Notes: a model not told the origin generated them from the sequence alone. A stretch of 64,000 bases of DNA from Rhodobacterales bacterium HKCCE3408 (GCA_015689705.1 WVSN01000001.1:1-64000); one strand, 5' to 3'; positions 9,034 through 29,499 are shown, counted from the first letter of the stretch. Numbers and translations are program-made.

Positions 9034-9822
9034 ATGCGCACGCTCGGTACATTCGAAATCGCTGCCGCCATCGCGGCCTTCACCACCGGCGCGGGGCTCG
9101 CACAGACGTCCGGCGCCTCGCCCGAGGGCCCGACCGGGATCGCCGGCCGCGACGGCGCAGTGCGCCGCTTCCCCGGCACGTTCGGCGCGCAAAGCGCGAT
9201 CCCAAGTCCCGGCGGCACTGGCTACGTCGGGCTCAACTACGCCAATCCGCGCGGTGGCGTCTCGGGCGCGGGGGCAGATGGCGACGCTGGCGCCGGCTAC
9301 ACGTTCGGCAATCCGGTCGACGCGGTCAGCCTCACATTCGGTCTCTCGGTCACCAGTCTCGACCGTTTCGGCGATTCGGGAGCGCTCAGCCTGTCGGTCG
9401 CGCGTGTCATTGGCATCGGTGACCGCTCGCTGACCTTCCTCGGCGCAAGCGCGTCGAACCTCGCCGCCTGGGGCGATGCGGCGGCGGCGCCCGAAGGCTA
9501 CACCATCCAGATCTCCCACCTCCTCGCCATCCCGACCCGCAGGGGCGAACGTCCGGTCCAGGTCACGGCCGGCCACGGCAACCGCACGACGGTCGAGGAT
9601 GACGGCAGTGGCCGGATCAGGGCGGGGGGCTTCGTCGGTCTGGGCGTCGGCGTGTCGGAACACCTCAGCCTCGGGGTTTCGGCGACCGGGACGCAGCTCA
9701 ATGCCGGGCTCAGCCTTGGCCTGCCCGACGTGCCGGCGCTCAGCATTTCCCTCGGTGTCTTCGACGTGACCGACAACGTCGACCGCCGGCAAGTTTCGCT
9801 CGGGGTCTCTTTCGGCTTCTGA
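9034..9822 (+). CDS. Exported protein, possible outer-membrane beta-barrel
   Basis: The 262-residue product starts at the ATG at 9034, which gives a signal peptide (cleavage after GLA, about residue 22); a longer frame back to 8932 would run over the CtrA-like box. The second half alternates hydrophobic and polar residues with many Gly and Ser (SLTFGLSV, ALSLSVARV, FVGLGVGVS, SLGVSATG) and ends in SLGVSFGF with terminal Phe, as outer-membrane barrels do. No family is recognised. It lies between rplA and rplJ, after a terminator, so it is probably transcribed from its own promoter. Confidence 0.75.
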   Translation: MRTLGTFEIAAAIAAFTTGAGLAQTSGASPEGPTGIAGRDGAVRRFPGTFGAQSAIPSPGGTGYVGLNYANPRGGVSGAGADGDAGAGYTFGNPVDAVSLTFGLSVTSLDRFGDSGALSLSVARVIGIGDRSLTFLGASASNLAAWGDAAAAPEGYTIQISHLLAIPTRRGERPVQVTAGHGNRTTVEDDGSGRIRAGGFVGLGVGVSEHLSLGVSATGTQLNAGLSLGLPDVPALSISLGVFDVTDNVDRRQVSLGVSFGF

Positions 9823-9834
9823 GTCCGCCGGCCA

Positions 9835-9849
9835 TTAACCACGTTGTAA
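9835..9849 (+). promoter_or_regulatory. CtrA-like site (TTAA-N7-GTAA)
   Basis: TTAACCACGTTGTAAC departs from the TTAA-N7-TTAA consensus at one position. It lies about 100 bases before the next exported-protein gene. Its resemblance to the site at 8975 makes chance less likely, but the match is imperfect. Confidence 0.4.
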
Positions 9850-9946
9850 CCGCGCCGTTGACCCGGACGGGTCCGGGAACCGACCCTTGCGCGTCCGCCG
9901 GGGATCCCCGGGGACCAGTTTCCGGAGTGCGAGGAGTATGTTCGCG

Positions 9947-10207
9947 ATGACCACCAGAAAGATCCTGACCGGCGCCGCCACCGCGGCCACCCTGTTCCTT
10001 CCCGCTGCGGCGATGGCCGGCCCGGCCTCGACGCCCAACGTGGCGCCGACGATCATGCTGGCGCCCGCGCCCGTCGTCGTTCCCGCCGCACCGGTCGCCG
10101 TAGCCGCCCCGGCCGAGGTGATTTCGACCCAGGGTACGCTGCGCGTCGGTGCGACGCGCACTGGTTCGGCCTACCTGAACGGCCTTCTCGACGCCTACCG
10201 GAACTGA
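9947..10207 (+). CDS. Small Ala/Pro/Val-rich exported protein
   Basis: The 86-residue product starts with MTTRK, a hydrophobic signal segment and a cleavage site after AMA. A low-complexity stretch of Ala, Pro and Val follows (about residues 36-58), then a short polar C-terminal end. I prefer the ATG at 9947 because GAGGAG lies 10 bases upstream; the ATG at 9938 would add three residues. Function unknown; location in the periplasm or envelope is inferred. Confidence 0.65.
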   Translation: MTTRKILTGAATAATLFLPAAAMAGPASTPNVAPTIMLAPAPVVVPAAPVAVAAPAEVISTQGTLRVGATRTGSAYLNGLLDAYRN

Positions 10208-10581
10208 CCGGACCGGCCGTTGAAGTCGGGGCCGGCCATATCTCCGGTCCCGGCACAGGCCGCGCGCATCCCGATCCGCCGCCCTTCGCGGGCCTGCCGG
10301 AAAAGATGCGAATTGACCCTTCACATTGTCGGCGGGACGTCGTATCCCCCCGCCCATTGGCCCGGCGACGGATTCGCCCGGGCCTTTGTTCGTCCGAGAC
10401 GGTGGGCGGGTTTCGACCCATAAGTCCTGCCTGAGACGGGAAGACCAGTTTCCAGGCGCGGCCCGCAAGGCGGGGCGTGCGGGGCGACTTGGCGGACCCG
10501 TGCGGACCTGACGCCGGGGGACCCGCCAGGGGATGCCGGCTAATCGAGCCGGGGGGAAACCCCCAAACTTGGAGTGAAACT
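10208..10581 (+). promoter_or_regulatory. Leader region of rplJL, likely L10-type autoregulatory mRNA
   Basis: This 374-base gap has no credible gene. A possible promoter is TTCACA (10320-10325) with TATCCC (10343-10348), 17 bases apart, overlapping a TTGACC. Downstream, CCGAGACGGTGGGCGGG and CCTGAGACGGGAAGACC (about 10395-10450) and several GC hairpins resemble the long structured leaders to which L10(L12)4 binds to repress its own translation in other bacteria. The L10 role is inferred from position and these motifs. Confidence 0.45.
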
Positions 10582-11100
10582 GTGGATAGAGCCCAGAAAG
10601 AGAAAGTGGTCGAGGAACTCGGCCAGATCTTCGAAAGCTCTGGCGTTGTGGTGGTCTCTCACTACACGGGTCTCACGGTTGCCGAGATGCAGGATCTCCG
10701 GACTCGCATGCGCGAAGCCGGCGGATCCGTGCGCGTTGCCAAGAACAAGCTCGCCAAGATCGCCCTCGAAGGAACGCCCTGCGCAGGCATGGCCGGACTT
10801 CTCACGGGCATGACCGTGCTGTCCTATTCCGAAGACCCCGTGGCTGCGGCCAAGGTGGTTGAGGATTTCGCCAAGGATAACAAGAAACTCGAGATCCTTG
10901 GCGGGGCTATGGACGGAACGGTTCTGGACCGGGCCGGGGTCGAAGCCGTGTCCAAGATGCCGTCGCGCGAGGAGCTCATCGCTTCCATCGTCAGCTGCAT
11001 CGGGGCACCTGCATCGAACATCGCCGGGGCCATTGGCGCGCCTGCTTCGAACATCGCCAGCATCCTCTCGACCATCGAGGAGAGGGCGGAAGCCGCCTGA
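10582..11100 (+). CDS. rplJ: 50S ribosomal protein L10
   Basis: L10 (172 residues) anchors L7/L12 dimers to the 23S rRNA stalk base. I chose the GTG at 10582 because GGAG lies 7 bases upstream and the product then reads [13 protein letters not shown], as in other alphaproteobacterial L10 proteins. The [14 protein letters not shown] and [12 protein letters not shown] segments are family marks. The C-terminal helix near [13 protein letters not shown] is the L12-binding part. A tandem motif ([22 protein letters not shown]) is visible there. Confidence 0.95.
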   Translation: MDRAQKEKVVEELGQIFESSGVVVVSHYTGLTVAEMQDLRTRMREAGGSVRVAKNKLAKIALEGTPCAGMAGLLTGMTVLSYSEDPVAAAKVVEDFAKDNKKLEILGGAMDGTVLDRAGVEAVSKMPSREELIASIVSCIGAPASNIAGAIGAPASNIASILSTIEERAEAA

Positions 11101-11171
11101 GCAATCTGACACCCGTGTCGCGGGTCACCCCTTGCGACGTTGGAACACAATCCTAGATACGGAAACTGGAC

Positions 11172-11558
11172 ATGGCTGATCTTAAGAAACTTGCCGAAGA
11201 GATCGTGGGTCTCACCCTTCTCGAGGCGCAGGAACTGAAAACCATCCTCAAGGACGAATACGGCATCGAGCCCGCCGCCGGCGGAGCGGTGATGATGGCC
11301 GGTCCGGCCGCAGCCGGTGGCGATGCCGCTGCCGCGGAAGAGGAAAAGACCGAATTCGACGTCATCCTGAAGGCCGCTGGCGCCTCCAAGATCAACGTGA
11401 TCAAGGAAGTGCGCGCCATCACCGGTCTTGGCCTGAAAGAAGCCAAGGACCTGGTCGAGGCCGGCGGCAAGGCCGTCAAGGAAGGCGTCTCGAAGGAAGA
11501 GGCCGAGGAGATCAAGGGCAAGCTGGAAGCAGCTGGCGCCGAGGTCGAGGTCAAGTGA
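11172..11558 (+). CDS. rplL: 50S ribosomal protein L7/L12
   Basis: L12 (128 residues) forms the mobile stalk dimers that recruit translational GTPases. The N-terminal dimerisation region ([19 protein letters not shown]), the Ala/Gly hinge (about residues 37-56) and the globular C-terminal domain ([24 protein letters not shown], written here in parts: [10 protein letters not shown] and KINVIKEVR) are intact. It lies 71 bases after rplJ and is followed by a strong stem-loop before rpoB. Confidence 0.97.
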   Translation: MADLKKLAEEIVGLTLLEAQELKTILKDEYGIEPAAGGAVMMAGPAAAGGDAAAAEEEKTEFDVILKAAGASKINVIKEVRAITGLGLKEAKDLVEAGGKAVKEGVSKEEAEEIKGKLEAAGAEVEVK

Positions 11559-11593
11559 TCGCGGCGCGCCCCGTGCGCGCAGCCTGAAAACAC

Positions 11594-11628
11594 CGCCGGT
11601 CCCGGAAAGGCAATTTCCGGGTCCGGCG
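11594..11628 (+). terminator. Attenuator or processing stem-loop between rplL and rpoB
   Basis: Arms CGCCGGTCCCGGAAA and TTTCCGGGTCCGGCG pair over 15 positions with one T-T mismatch and a short loop. No T tract follows, so it is more like a partial attenuator or RNase III site than a full terminator. In E. coli both an attenuator and an RNase III site occur at this place. Confidence 0.6.
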
Positions 11629-11814
11629 ATCGGCGTCTTGGCGAGGGCCTGTCTGCACGACCGGGCAGACCTTCCCCAAGGCGGCGTGTGAGGATCGGGA
11701 GCCTGCCGGTGGGACGGCAGGCATGAATGGATCCCCCCGCCTCGTTTGAAGCGTGTCCGGCCGGTGCCCCGACGGCCCGGAGACGCTGCGAACACGGAAA
11801 GGTGCTAAACGAGC

Positions 11815-15954
<4,140 letters not shown>

Positions 15955-16070
15955 GGCAGCAAGGTGCGCCAAGGCGCACCCGACCTGCCGCTCGGGAGGC
16001 CGTAGGTCGCGCGCCAGCGCACCACGCGGCTCCCGCCTCCCCCTGCACCCTCTGAATTTGAGGAATCGAG

Positions 16071-20288
<4,218 letters not shown>

Positions 20289-20312
20289 TCCGCCGCACGG
20301 CCTGAAAACAAT

Positions 20313-20340
20313 AACCCCCGCCGGGCGACCGGCGGGGGTT
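20313..20340 (+). terminator. Rho-independent terminator after rpoC
   Basis: Arms AACCCCCGCC/GGCGGGGGTT form a strong stem, 24 bases after the rpoC stop, followed by CTTCGTT. It is palindromic with A and T ends and may also serve the convergent MFS gene. Confidence 0.8.
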
Positions 20341-20365
20341 CTTCGTTCCCGGACTCAGTGCCCGC

Positions 20366-21595
20366 CTAACTGGCGGCCTGCCGCCCCGGCAGCGCGATCC
20401 GCGCCGCGCCCAGCCGCGGGTGCAGCCGCCCGGCCAGCGCCCAGGCCAGCCCCGCCGCCACGCCCGACGCCACGAAGATGCCCGCCACCGGCGCGACCAG
20501 CAGGATGCCCCAGGCGATCCCCGGCGTCGCGATGCCCGAAATGTCGCGGTAGGATGAATAGATCGCCGACATCTCCGTCCGCTCCGACGGCTTGACCGCC
20601 ATCAGGAACGGCAGCCCGGCGCAGACATCCAGCAGGATCAAGAAGAAGCTTCCGGCGAACAGCAGCGCCACCGCCAGCCACGGCACCGGCCCGGACAGCC
20701 CGGCGGCGGTGAACAGCACCGCCACCGCCAGGAACCCCGTCCGCACCGAATGGCGGACCGAATGGGCCTGCATCCAGCGCAGCATGAACGGCGCCAGGAA
20801 CAGCCCCGCATTCGTCACCGACAGCAGCGTCCCGCCCAGCTGCGTGCCCAGACCGTTCTCGACCGCGAAGATCGGCAGGTAGACGACATAGGCCCACCAG
20901 CCGCAGGACCGGATCACCGCGAACAGCCAGCCCGCGATCAGCCGCGGCTGGCGCAGGAACCGGCCGAGGAAGGCCAGCGGGTTCGGCGCCGGACCGCGCG
21001 CCCGAGTGATGAGCTTGCCGTTGCCAAGCCGCATGTACAGGAACACCGCCAGCATCGTTGCCGACGCGGCCGAGGCGATCAGGAACGGCGCCGGCCGCCA
21101 CAGGCCCCACAGGAACACACCCAGGACCGGCCCGACCGTCCATCCGGCGGCGGAATAGAACATCCGCAGCGTCTCGCACTTTCCCAGTTCGATCCGCGCG
21201 ATGTAGTCCAGCACGTAGGCGTTGAAGCAGACGAAGCAGATCACCGTCGCGGCCGAGGTCATCACCACCGACGCCACCACCGCCTCCGCCGTCCCGGCAA
21301 TGGCCAGCGCCGACCCGGTGACATAGGTCAGCGCGCCGACGGAATAGAGCCAGCGCCGCGGCACGATCCGGTTCAGCAACGGCACCGACAGACCGGCCAG
21401 AAGCGAAACGATCCCGATGGCGAAATAGATCGAGCTGACGCGCGCCGCGTCGCCGATCGCATCGTACATCGCCACCGGGTAGACCGAGATCAGCATCCCC
21501 CGCGCAACCGCCTCGCATCCGGCAAGCGTCGCGAATCCCTTCAGAGAGGGGTCGGGGGCGTGGCGTAGCCATTCAGGGATGCGACGTTCAAACAT
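20366..21595 (-). CDS. MFS transporter
   Basis: The 409-residue protein is hydrophobic throughout, with about 12 predicted membrane spans and two halves joined by a basic loop near residues 190-215 (GNGKLITRARGPAPNP), as in major facilitator proteins. The inner membrane is the expected place. The substrate cannot be read. It lies on the strand opposite to the ribosomal genes, convergent with rpoC, and begins an accessory block that separates rpoC from rpsL. Confidence 0.85.
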   Translation of the reverse strand: MFERRIPEWLRHAPDPSLKGFATLAGCEAVARGMLISVYPVAMYDAIGDAARVSSIYFAIGIVSLLAGLSVPLLNRIVPRRWLYSVGALTYVTGSALAIAGTAEAVVASVVMTSAATVICFVCFNAYVLDYIARIELGKCETLRMFYSAAGWTVGPVLGVFLWGLWRPAPFLIASAASATMLAVFLYMRLGNGKLITRARGPAPNPLAFLGRFLRQPRLIAGWLFAVIRSCGWWAYVVYLPIFAVENGLGTQLGGTLLSVTNAGLFLAPFMLRWMQAHSVRHSVRTGFLAVAVLFTAAGLSGPVPWLAVALLFAGSFFLILLDVCAGLPFLMAVKPSERTEMSAIYSSYRDISGIATPGIAWGILLVAPVAGIFVASGVAAGLAWALAGRLHPRLGAARIALPGRQAAS

Positions 21596-21677
21596 GATGC
21601 GTCCGACTCACTGGTCGTCCATACACCTTGCCGATGACCGGCGCACGACCCCTTGAACGGGGCCGACGAAAGCCCGC

Positions 21678-22697
21678 CTAGTCGCCGGGAATCTCCACGC
21701 AGATATTGCCGAAACCGGCCTGCGTCTCCAGCGTGCGGAACGCTTCGGGTGCGTCCTCGAACGGAAGCGTCCGGTCCACCACCGGGCGGATTCCGTGCAG
21801 GTCGAGCGCGCGGACCAGCGCCTCGAAATCCTGCCGCGATCCGACCGTGACCGATTGCAGCGTCACCCGCCGAGTCAGGATCGCGGGCAGGAACAGCGTG
21901 GCCTCGTTGCCGGTGACGTTCCCGATCAGCAGGATCGTCCCGCCGGTGCGCACGCATTTCAGCGACGAGGGCAGCGTTTCCGCCCCGGCCAGTTCCAGCA
22001 CCCGGTCGACGCCGGCGCCGCCCGTCGCCTCGCGCACCGCGCGCGCCCAGTCGGGCGTCGCCGACCGGTCGATGACGATGTCGGCGCCAAGCGCCCGCAG
22101 CCGCTCCGCCTTCGCGTCGGACGACGTTGTGACGACGGTCCGAAGCCCCGAGACGCGCGCCAGTTGCAGCGCCATCAGCGCCACGCCTCCGGTCCCGAGG
22201 ATCAGGACGGTCTCGCCCGCCCGCGCGGGCCGCGGCTCGGACAGCGCGCTCCAGGCCGTGACGCCGGCGCAGGGCAGGGTGGCGGCCTCCGCGTCGGACA
22301 GGTGATCGGGGATGCGCACGACCGCGTCGGCCGGCGCGACGACCCGCGTCGCCAGCACCCCGTCCAGGGGCCCGCCAAGCCGCCCGGCCTCCAGGTCCTG
22401 CGGCGGCGCACCGCCCTGCCAGTTCCGGAAGAAGGCGGGCGCGACCCGGGTCCCGACCGCGAGGTCCCCGACCTCGGCGCCGGTGGCGGTGACGACGCCG
22501 CAGCCATCCGACAGCGGGATCAGCGGCGGCCGGACCGCGCGCCCGTGCTGGCCGCGCAGCACCACCAGGTCGCGGAAATTGAGCGAGGCGGCGCGCATCG
22601 CGATCACCACGTCGCGCGGACCCGGCTCGGGATCCGGCCGGTCGACGAGGTGCAGGGACTCGAACCCGAACCCGTCGGTGAAGCACCAGGCGCGCAT
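21678..22697 (-). CDS. Zinc-type alcohol dehydrogenase-like NAD(P)-dependent oxidoreductase
   Basis: The 339-residue product is a medium-chain dehydrogenase/reductase. The N-terminal GroES-like domain has SLNFRDLVVLRG and PLSDGCGVV. The Rossmann domain has the nucleotide loop LGTGGVAL at about residues 162-169. The Asn-Phe-Arg-Asp segment and the lack of the catalytic zinc Cys place it with the quinone-reductase-like or zinc-independent members. The start at 22697 gives MRAWCF; a further upstream ATG at 22733 is possible. Substrate unknown. Confidence 0.82.
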   Translation of the reverse strand: MRAWCFTDGFGFESLHLVDRPDPEPGPRDVVIAMRAASLNFRDLVVLRGQHGRAVRPPLIPLSDGCGVVTATGAEVGDLAVGTRVAPAFFRNWQGGAPPQDLEAGRLGGPLDGVLATRVVAPADAVVRIPDHLSDAEAATLPCAGVTAWSALSEPRPARAGETVLILGTGGVALMALQLARVSGLRTVVTTSSDAKAERLRALGADIVIDRSATPDWARAVREATGGAGVDRVLELAGAETLPSSLKCVRTGGTILLIGNVTGNEATLFLPAILTRRVTLQSVTVGSRQDFEALVRALDLHGIRPVVDRTLPFEDAPEAFRTLETQAGFGNICVEIPGD

Positions 22698-22840
22698 GGC
22701 AGGACGATAGCCTGCCGGCGCGCGCCGACACAAACGAAAGACCGGGCGGTATCACTCCGGTTCGGACGGCGTTTCCTGACACTCCGTTAACGGGTGCCTC
22801 GTCTGTTAACTTTTTGCCGCGCGACGGAAGGGGCGGTTTT

Positions 22841-22876
22841 CAGGCATACCGTCAGGCATACCGCAAAGCATACCGG
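22841..22876 (+). repeat. Three tandem 12-base repeats
   Basis: The unit CAGGCATACCGT is repeated as CAGGCATACCGC and AAAGCATACCGG in direct order without spacers. It lies about 60 bases before the acylphosphatase ATG and next to three GTTAAC hexamers at 22786, 22805 and 22910. It could be an operator array or a simple slippage product. Confidence 0.7.
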
Positions 22877-22938
22877 TAGCATCATGCCGCAAAGCGCCCC
22901 GCTTGCCCCGTTAACCCTGTCTCGTGCAGGGTGGGGGC

Positions 22939-23235
22939 ATGTTCGAAGACCGCGAAACCAAATCCGTCACCGTCAGCGTCTCGGGCCGGGTTCAGGGCGT
23001 CGGCTACAGGGCCTGGGTCCACCGCTCGGCGACCCGCCTGAAGCTCTCCGGCTGGGTCCGGAACGAATCCGACGGCACCGTCTCGGCGCTCCTCGACGGC
23101 GCGCCCGAAAACGTCGATCAGCTCCTGAAGGAAATGGAAAGCGGCCCGCCCGCCGCGCGGGTCGACCGGGTCTCTTCCCTGCCCGCCGCGGGCGCGCCCG
23201 ACCCGGGGTTCGAGATCACCTTCCCGGACGAGTAG
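22939..23235 (+). CDS. acyP: Acylphosphatase
   Basis: The 98-residue enzyme hydrolyses the carboxyl-phosphate bond of acylphosphates in the cytoplasm. The catalytic Arg lies in SGRVQGVGYRAWV (about residues 14-26) and the Asn in GWVRNESDGTV (about 38-48), both family signatures. The start is the ATG at 22939 preceded by GGTGGGGG; an upstream in-frame codon at 22924 is less likely. It stops 3 bases short of the convergent rhodanese gene. Confidence 0.93.
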   Translation: MFEDRETKSVTVSVSGRVQGVGYRAWVHRSATRLKLSGWVRNESDGTVSALLDGAPENVDQLLKEMESGPPAARVDRVSSLPAAGAPDPGFEITFPDE

Positions 23236-23238
23236 GCG

Positions 23239-23610
23239 TCACTCCCGCTCTCCGCCGCCCTCGACCCAGTCGCGGAACCCGCCGAGGTTGTAGACCTTTG
23301 AATACCCGAGGTCTTTCAGGGCCTTGCCGGCCAGCGCGGCGCGCCCGCCAGCGGCGCAATACAGGATCACCGGCTTGTCGGGATCGAGCGCCGGGTTGTG
23401 CAGTTCCGAGGCCGGATCGGCCCGGAATTCCAGCAATCCGCGCGGGATCGTGACCGCGCCCTCGGCCTTGCCCGTCTCGGTGATTTCGGCCGGCTCGCGC
23501 ACGTCGAGCAGCACCGCGCCCTCGGCGATCATCGCCGCCGCGTCCTGCTGGTTGATGCGCGGCACCTCGCGGCTGGCCTCGGCCACCATGTCCTTGACGC
23601 TCTTCGCCAT
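23239..23610 (-). CDS. Rhodanese-like domain protein
   Basis: The 123-residue single-domain protein has the rhodanese fold: LLDVREPAEI at about residues 34-43, and the active-site loop YCAAGGRAAL at about 84-93 with the Cys that carries persulfide. No signal peptide is present, so it acts in the cytoplasm. Short single-domain members often serve as sulfur carriers (GlpE type), but the partner is unknown. It is convergent with acyP. Confidence 0.9.
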   Translation of the reverse strand: MAKSVKDMVAEASREVPRINQQDAAAMIAEGAVLLDVREPAEITETGKAEGAVTIPRGLLEFRADPASELHNPALDPDKPVILYCAAGGRAALAGKALKDLGYSKVYNLGGFRDWVEGGGERE

Positions 23611-23735
23611 CGCCGACTCTCCCCTGTCGATACCGGCCCGACCCTAGCGCAGCCGCGGCAGGGCTCCAACGCCCCTTGACCGCCCCCCGCGGCGCTGAAA
23701 CATGGCGCCATGCATCGCCCGAGCCCGCCCCCTCC

Positions 23736-24599
23736 ATGACCCCCAACACGCGCGGCGCGCTCTTCATGATCGGCTCGATGTGCGCCTTCACCTTCAACGA
23801 CGCGCTGATGAAAATGCTGTCGGGCAACCTGCCGCTGGCGCAGGCGGTTTTCCTGCGCGGCGTGGTCACGAGCCTGCTCATTCTGGCGCTCATCCGCGCC
23901 CGCCGCCTGCCGCTCCGCCCGCGCCTCGATGGCCGCGACCGCTGGTTTCTCATCCTGCGCAGCGCGGCCGAAGTCGGCGCCGCCTACTTCTTCCTGACGG
24001 CGCTCTTCAACATGCCCATCGCCAACGCGAGCGCGATCCTCCAGGCCCTGCCGCTCTCGGTCACGCTGGCCGGCGCGCTCTTCCTCGGCCAGCCGGTCGG
24101 CTGGCGCAGGCTGTCGGCCATCACCGTCGGCTTCGCCGGCGTTATGCTCATTGTCCGCCCCGGGCTCGAAGGCTTCACGGTCTTCTCGCTCTACGCGCTG
24201 GCCTCGGTCGTCTGCGTGACCGCGCGGGATATCCTGTCGCGGATGATCTCGGCGACGGTGCCGACCCTGACCGTCGCGCTCGTCAACGCCGTCTGGGTCG
24301 GCGGGGCGTTCGGCATTGCCAGCCTGTTCACCGACTGGCAGCCGCTCGATCCGGTCACGGCGGTCACGCTCTGCGGCGCCTCGGTCTTTCTCGTCGGCGG
24401 GTATTTCTTCGCCGTCGCGGCCATGCGCTCGGGCGAAATCGCGGTCGTCGCCCCGTTCCGCTACACCTCGCTTCTGGCGGCGATGATCCTCGGGATCGTG
24501 CTGTTTTCCGAGGTTCCGGACACCCTGACACTGGCCGGCGCGGCCATCGTGGTGGCGACGGGGCTCTATACCTTCTGGCGCGAGCGGAAGCTGGCCTGA
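23736..24599 (+). CDS. DMT superfamily permease (EamA)
   Basis: The 287-residue inner-membrane protein has ten predicted helices in two EamA repeats, the usual topology of drug/metabolite transporters. The first repeat begins at NTRGALFMIGSMCAF and the second at about GFTVFSLYALASV. The start at 23736 (MTPNTRG) avoids an Arg/Pro-rich extension back to 23676. The substrate is unknown. It is the last gene before the rpsL promoter. Confidence 0.85.
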   Translation: MTPNTRGALFMIGSMCAFTFNDALMKMLSGNLPLAQAVFLRGVVTSLLILALIRARRLPLRPRLDGRDRWFLILRSAAEVGAAYFFLTALFNMPIANASAILQALPLSVTLAGALFLGQPVGWRRLSAITVGFAGVMLIVRPGLEGFTVFSLYALASVVCVTARDILSRMISATVPTLTVALVNAVWVGGAFGIASLFTDWQPLDPVTAVTLCGASVFLVGGYFFAVAAMRSGEIAVVAPFRYTSLLAAMILGIVLFSEVPDTLTLAGAAIVVATGLYTFWRERKLA

Positions 24600-24606
24600 G
24601 CCGCTG

Positions 24607-24635
24607 TTGACACCCTATCCGATTCCCCATATAGA
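24607..24635 (+). promoter_or_regulatory. Strong sigma-70-type promoter of the str operon
   Basis: TTGACA (24607-24612) and TATAGA (24630-24635) are separated by 17 bases, a near-consensus pair about 200 bases before rpsL. The long untranslated leader that follows (about 24640-24833) shows no clear reading frame. It probably drives rpsL, rpsG, fusA and tuf, and possibly the S10 genes. Confidence 0.75.
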
Positions 24636-24833
24636 CCGCGCCACTCGGCCCGGGGCCCTAGTGCACGGATCGAATTCAGAATTGACGTGGTCATGATCCG
24701 GGCCGTTTGAGCGCCCCGATCCTCTGGGAATTCCACCGCAGTGTCCTCCAGGTAGGGAAGGGACACCTGCGGTTCTGGCGTTTTGGCTTCGCCGCGCGCC
24801 GATTGACATGAGTGAGCAAGACGGGGAACCCGA

Positions 24834-25205
24834 ATGCCGACGATCCAGCAGCTGATCCGCAAGCCGCGGCAGCCGAAAGTGAAACGCTCCAAGTCTCAGC
24901 ACCTGGAGTCCTGCCCGCAGAAGCGCGGCGTGTGCACGCGCGTCTATACCACCACGCCGAAGAAGCCGAACTCGGCCATGCGGAAGGTGGCCAAGGTGCG
25001 GCTCACCAACGGCTACGAGGTGATCAGCTACATCCCCGGCGAAAGCCACAACCTGCAGGAGCACTCGGTCGTGCTCATCCGCGGGGGCCGGGTGAAGGAC
25101 CTTCCGGGCGTCCGCTACCACATCCTGCGCGGCGTGCTCGACACGCAGGGCGTCAAGGACCGCCGTCAGCGTCGCTCGAAATACGGCGCGAAGCGCCCGA
25201 AGTAA
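24834..25205 (+). CDS. rpsL: 30S ribosomal protein S12
   Basis: S12 (123 residues) lies at the decoding centre of the 30S subunit. [16 protein letters not shown] and [17 protein letters not shown] carry the two lysines whose change gives streptomycin resistance in other bacteria; both are wild type here. The first gene of the str operon, it is followed by rpsG after 12 bases. Confidence 0.98.
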   Translation: MPTIQQLIRKPRQPKVKRSKSQHLESCPQKRGVCTRVYTTTPKKPNSAMRKVAKVRLTNGYEVISYIPGESHNLQEHSVVLIRGGRVKDLPGVRYHILRGVLDTQGVKDRRQRRSKYGAKRPK

Positions 25206-25217
25206 GAGGATACATCC

Positions 25218-25688
25218 ATGTCCCGACGTCACCGCGCAGAGAAACGTGAGATCCTCCCCGACGCCAAGTTCGGCGACCGCGTTCTCACGAAGTTCATGAA
25301 CAACCTGATGATCGACGGCAAGAAGTCGGTCGCAGAGACCATCGTCTACAACGCGTTCGATCGCGTCGAAGGCAAGCTGAAGCGCGCACCGGTGGAAGTT
25401 TTCCACGAAGCGCTCGACAACATCAAACCCTCGGTCGAGGTCCGGTCCCGCCGGGTCGGCGGCGCCACCTACCAGGTGCCGGTCGAGGTGCGCCCCGAGC
25501 GTCGTGAGGCCCTGGCGATCCGCTGGCTGATCAACGCCTCGCGCGCCCGCAATGAGAACACCATGGAAGAGCGCCTCGCCGGCGAACTCATCGACGCCGT
25601 GCAGTCGCGCGGTGCAGCGGTGAAGAAGCGCGAGGACACGCACAAGATGGCCGACGCCAACAAGGCGTTCAGCCACTACCGCTGGTAA
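25218..25688 (+). CDS. rpsG: 30S ribosomal protein S7
   Basis: S7 (156 residues) nucleates assembly of the 30S head and contacts the E-site tRNA. The opening [15 protein letters not shown] and the sequence to the C-terminal FSHYRW are typical of the short bacterial form. It lies between rpsL and fusA with spacings of 12 and 28 bases. In E. coli S7 represses this operon; I did not identify the site here. Confidence 0.98.
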   Translation: MSRRHRAEKREILPDAKFGDRVLTKFMNNLMIDGKKSVAETIVYNAFDRVEGKLKRAPVEVFHEALDNIKPSVEVRSRRVGGATYQVPVEVRPERREALAIRWLINASRARNENTMEERLAGELIDAVQSRGAAVKKREDTHKMADANKAFSHYRW

Positions 25689-25716
25689 TCGAATTTCAAG
25701 CCTGAGGACCTGACCA

Positions 25717-27840
<2,124 letters not shown>

Positions 27841-27871
27841 GCGTAGGCCCGCAGAATAACAGGAGGCCATC

Positions 27872-29047
<1,176 letters not shown>

Positions 29048-29058
29048 GGTCGGATATC

Positions 29059-29089
29059 GCGGGCGGCGCCGGTCAGCGGCGCCTCCCGC
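29059..29089 (+). other. Stem-loop between tuf and rpsJ
   Basis: Arms GCGGG-C-GGCGCC and GGCGCC-T-CCCGC pair with one mismatch around a 7-base loop. No T tract follows. It could be an mRNA-processing or attenuation element between the str and S10 genes. The rest of the 124-base gap holds nothing recognisable. Confidence 0.4.
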
Positions 29090-29171
29090 CCAACGAAAAG
29101 ACGGTCCGACGAGGGGTGGCAATGACGCTGCTCCTCCTCTCGACTGACACACCCGCAAGGGAATGACGACA

Positions 29172-29486
29172 ATGGCCATTCAAAGCCAGAACATCCGGAT
29201 CCGGCTGAAAGCCTTCGATTACCGGGTTCTCGACGCGTCTACGCTCGAGATCGTGAATACCGCAAAGCGGACCGGCGCGCAGGTGCGCGGCCCGATCCCG
29301 CTGCCGAACAAGATCGAGAAGTTCACGGTTCTCCGTGGACCCCACATCGACAAGAAGAGCCGGGACCAGTGGGAGATCCGTACCCACAAGCGCCTGCTCG
29401 ACATCGTCGACCCGACGCCGCAGACCGTGGACGCGCTGATGAAGCTCGACCTCGCCGCCGGCGTCGATGTGCAGATCTCGGTCTGA
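29172..29486 (+). CDS. rpsJ: 30S ribosomal protein S10
   Basis: S10 (104 residues) is part of the 30S head and also joins NusB in antitermination. I chose the ATG at 29172 because AAGGGA lies 9 bases before it, while the in-frame ATG at 29163 directly abuts that site; the product then reads [18 protein letters not shown]. It opens the S10 gene series, which proceeds without accessory genes to rplP. Confidence 0.97.
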   Translation: MAIQSQNIRIRLKAFDYRVLDASTLEIVNTAKRTGAQVRGPIPLPNKIEKFTVLRGPHIDKKSRDQWEIRTHKRLLDIVDPTPQTVDALMKLDLAAGVDVQISV

Positions 29487-29499
29487 GGAGGGCACCCAC

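Noticed and set aside
21541-22782. A 413-codon minus-strand frame over the dehydrogenase gene
   Set aside because: Low-complexity Arg/Gly/Ala composition and full overlap with a well-supported enzyme gene.
22786-22810. GTTAAC pair upstream of acyP as a CtrA site
   Set aside because: The two TTAA cores are 15 bases apart instead of 7, so they do not make a CtrA full site.
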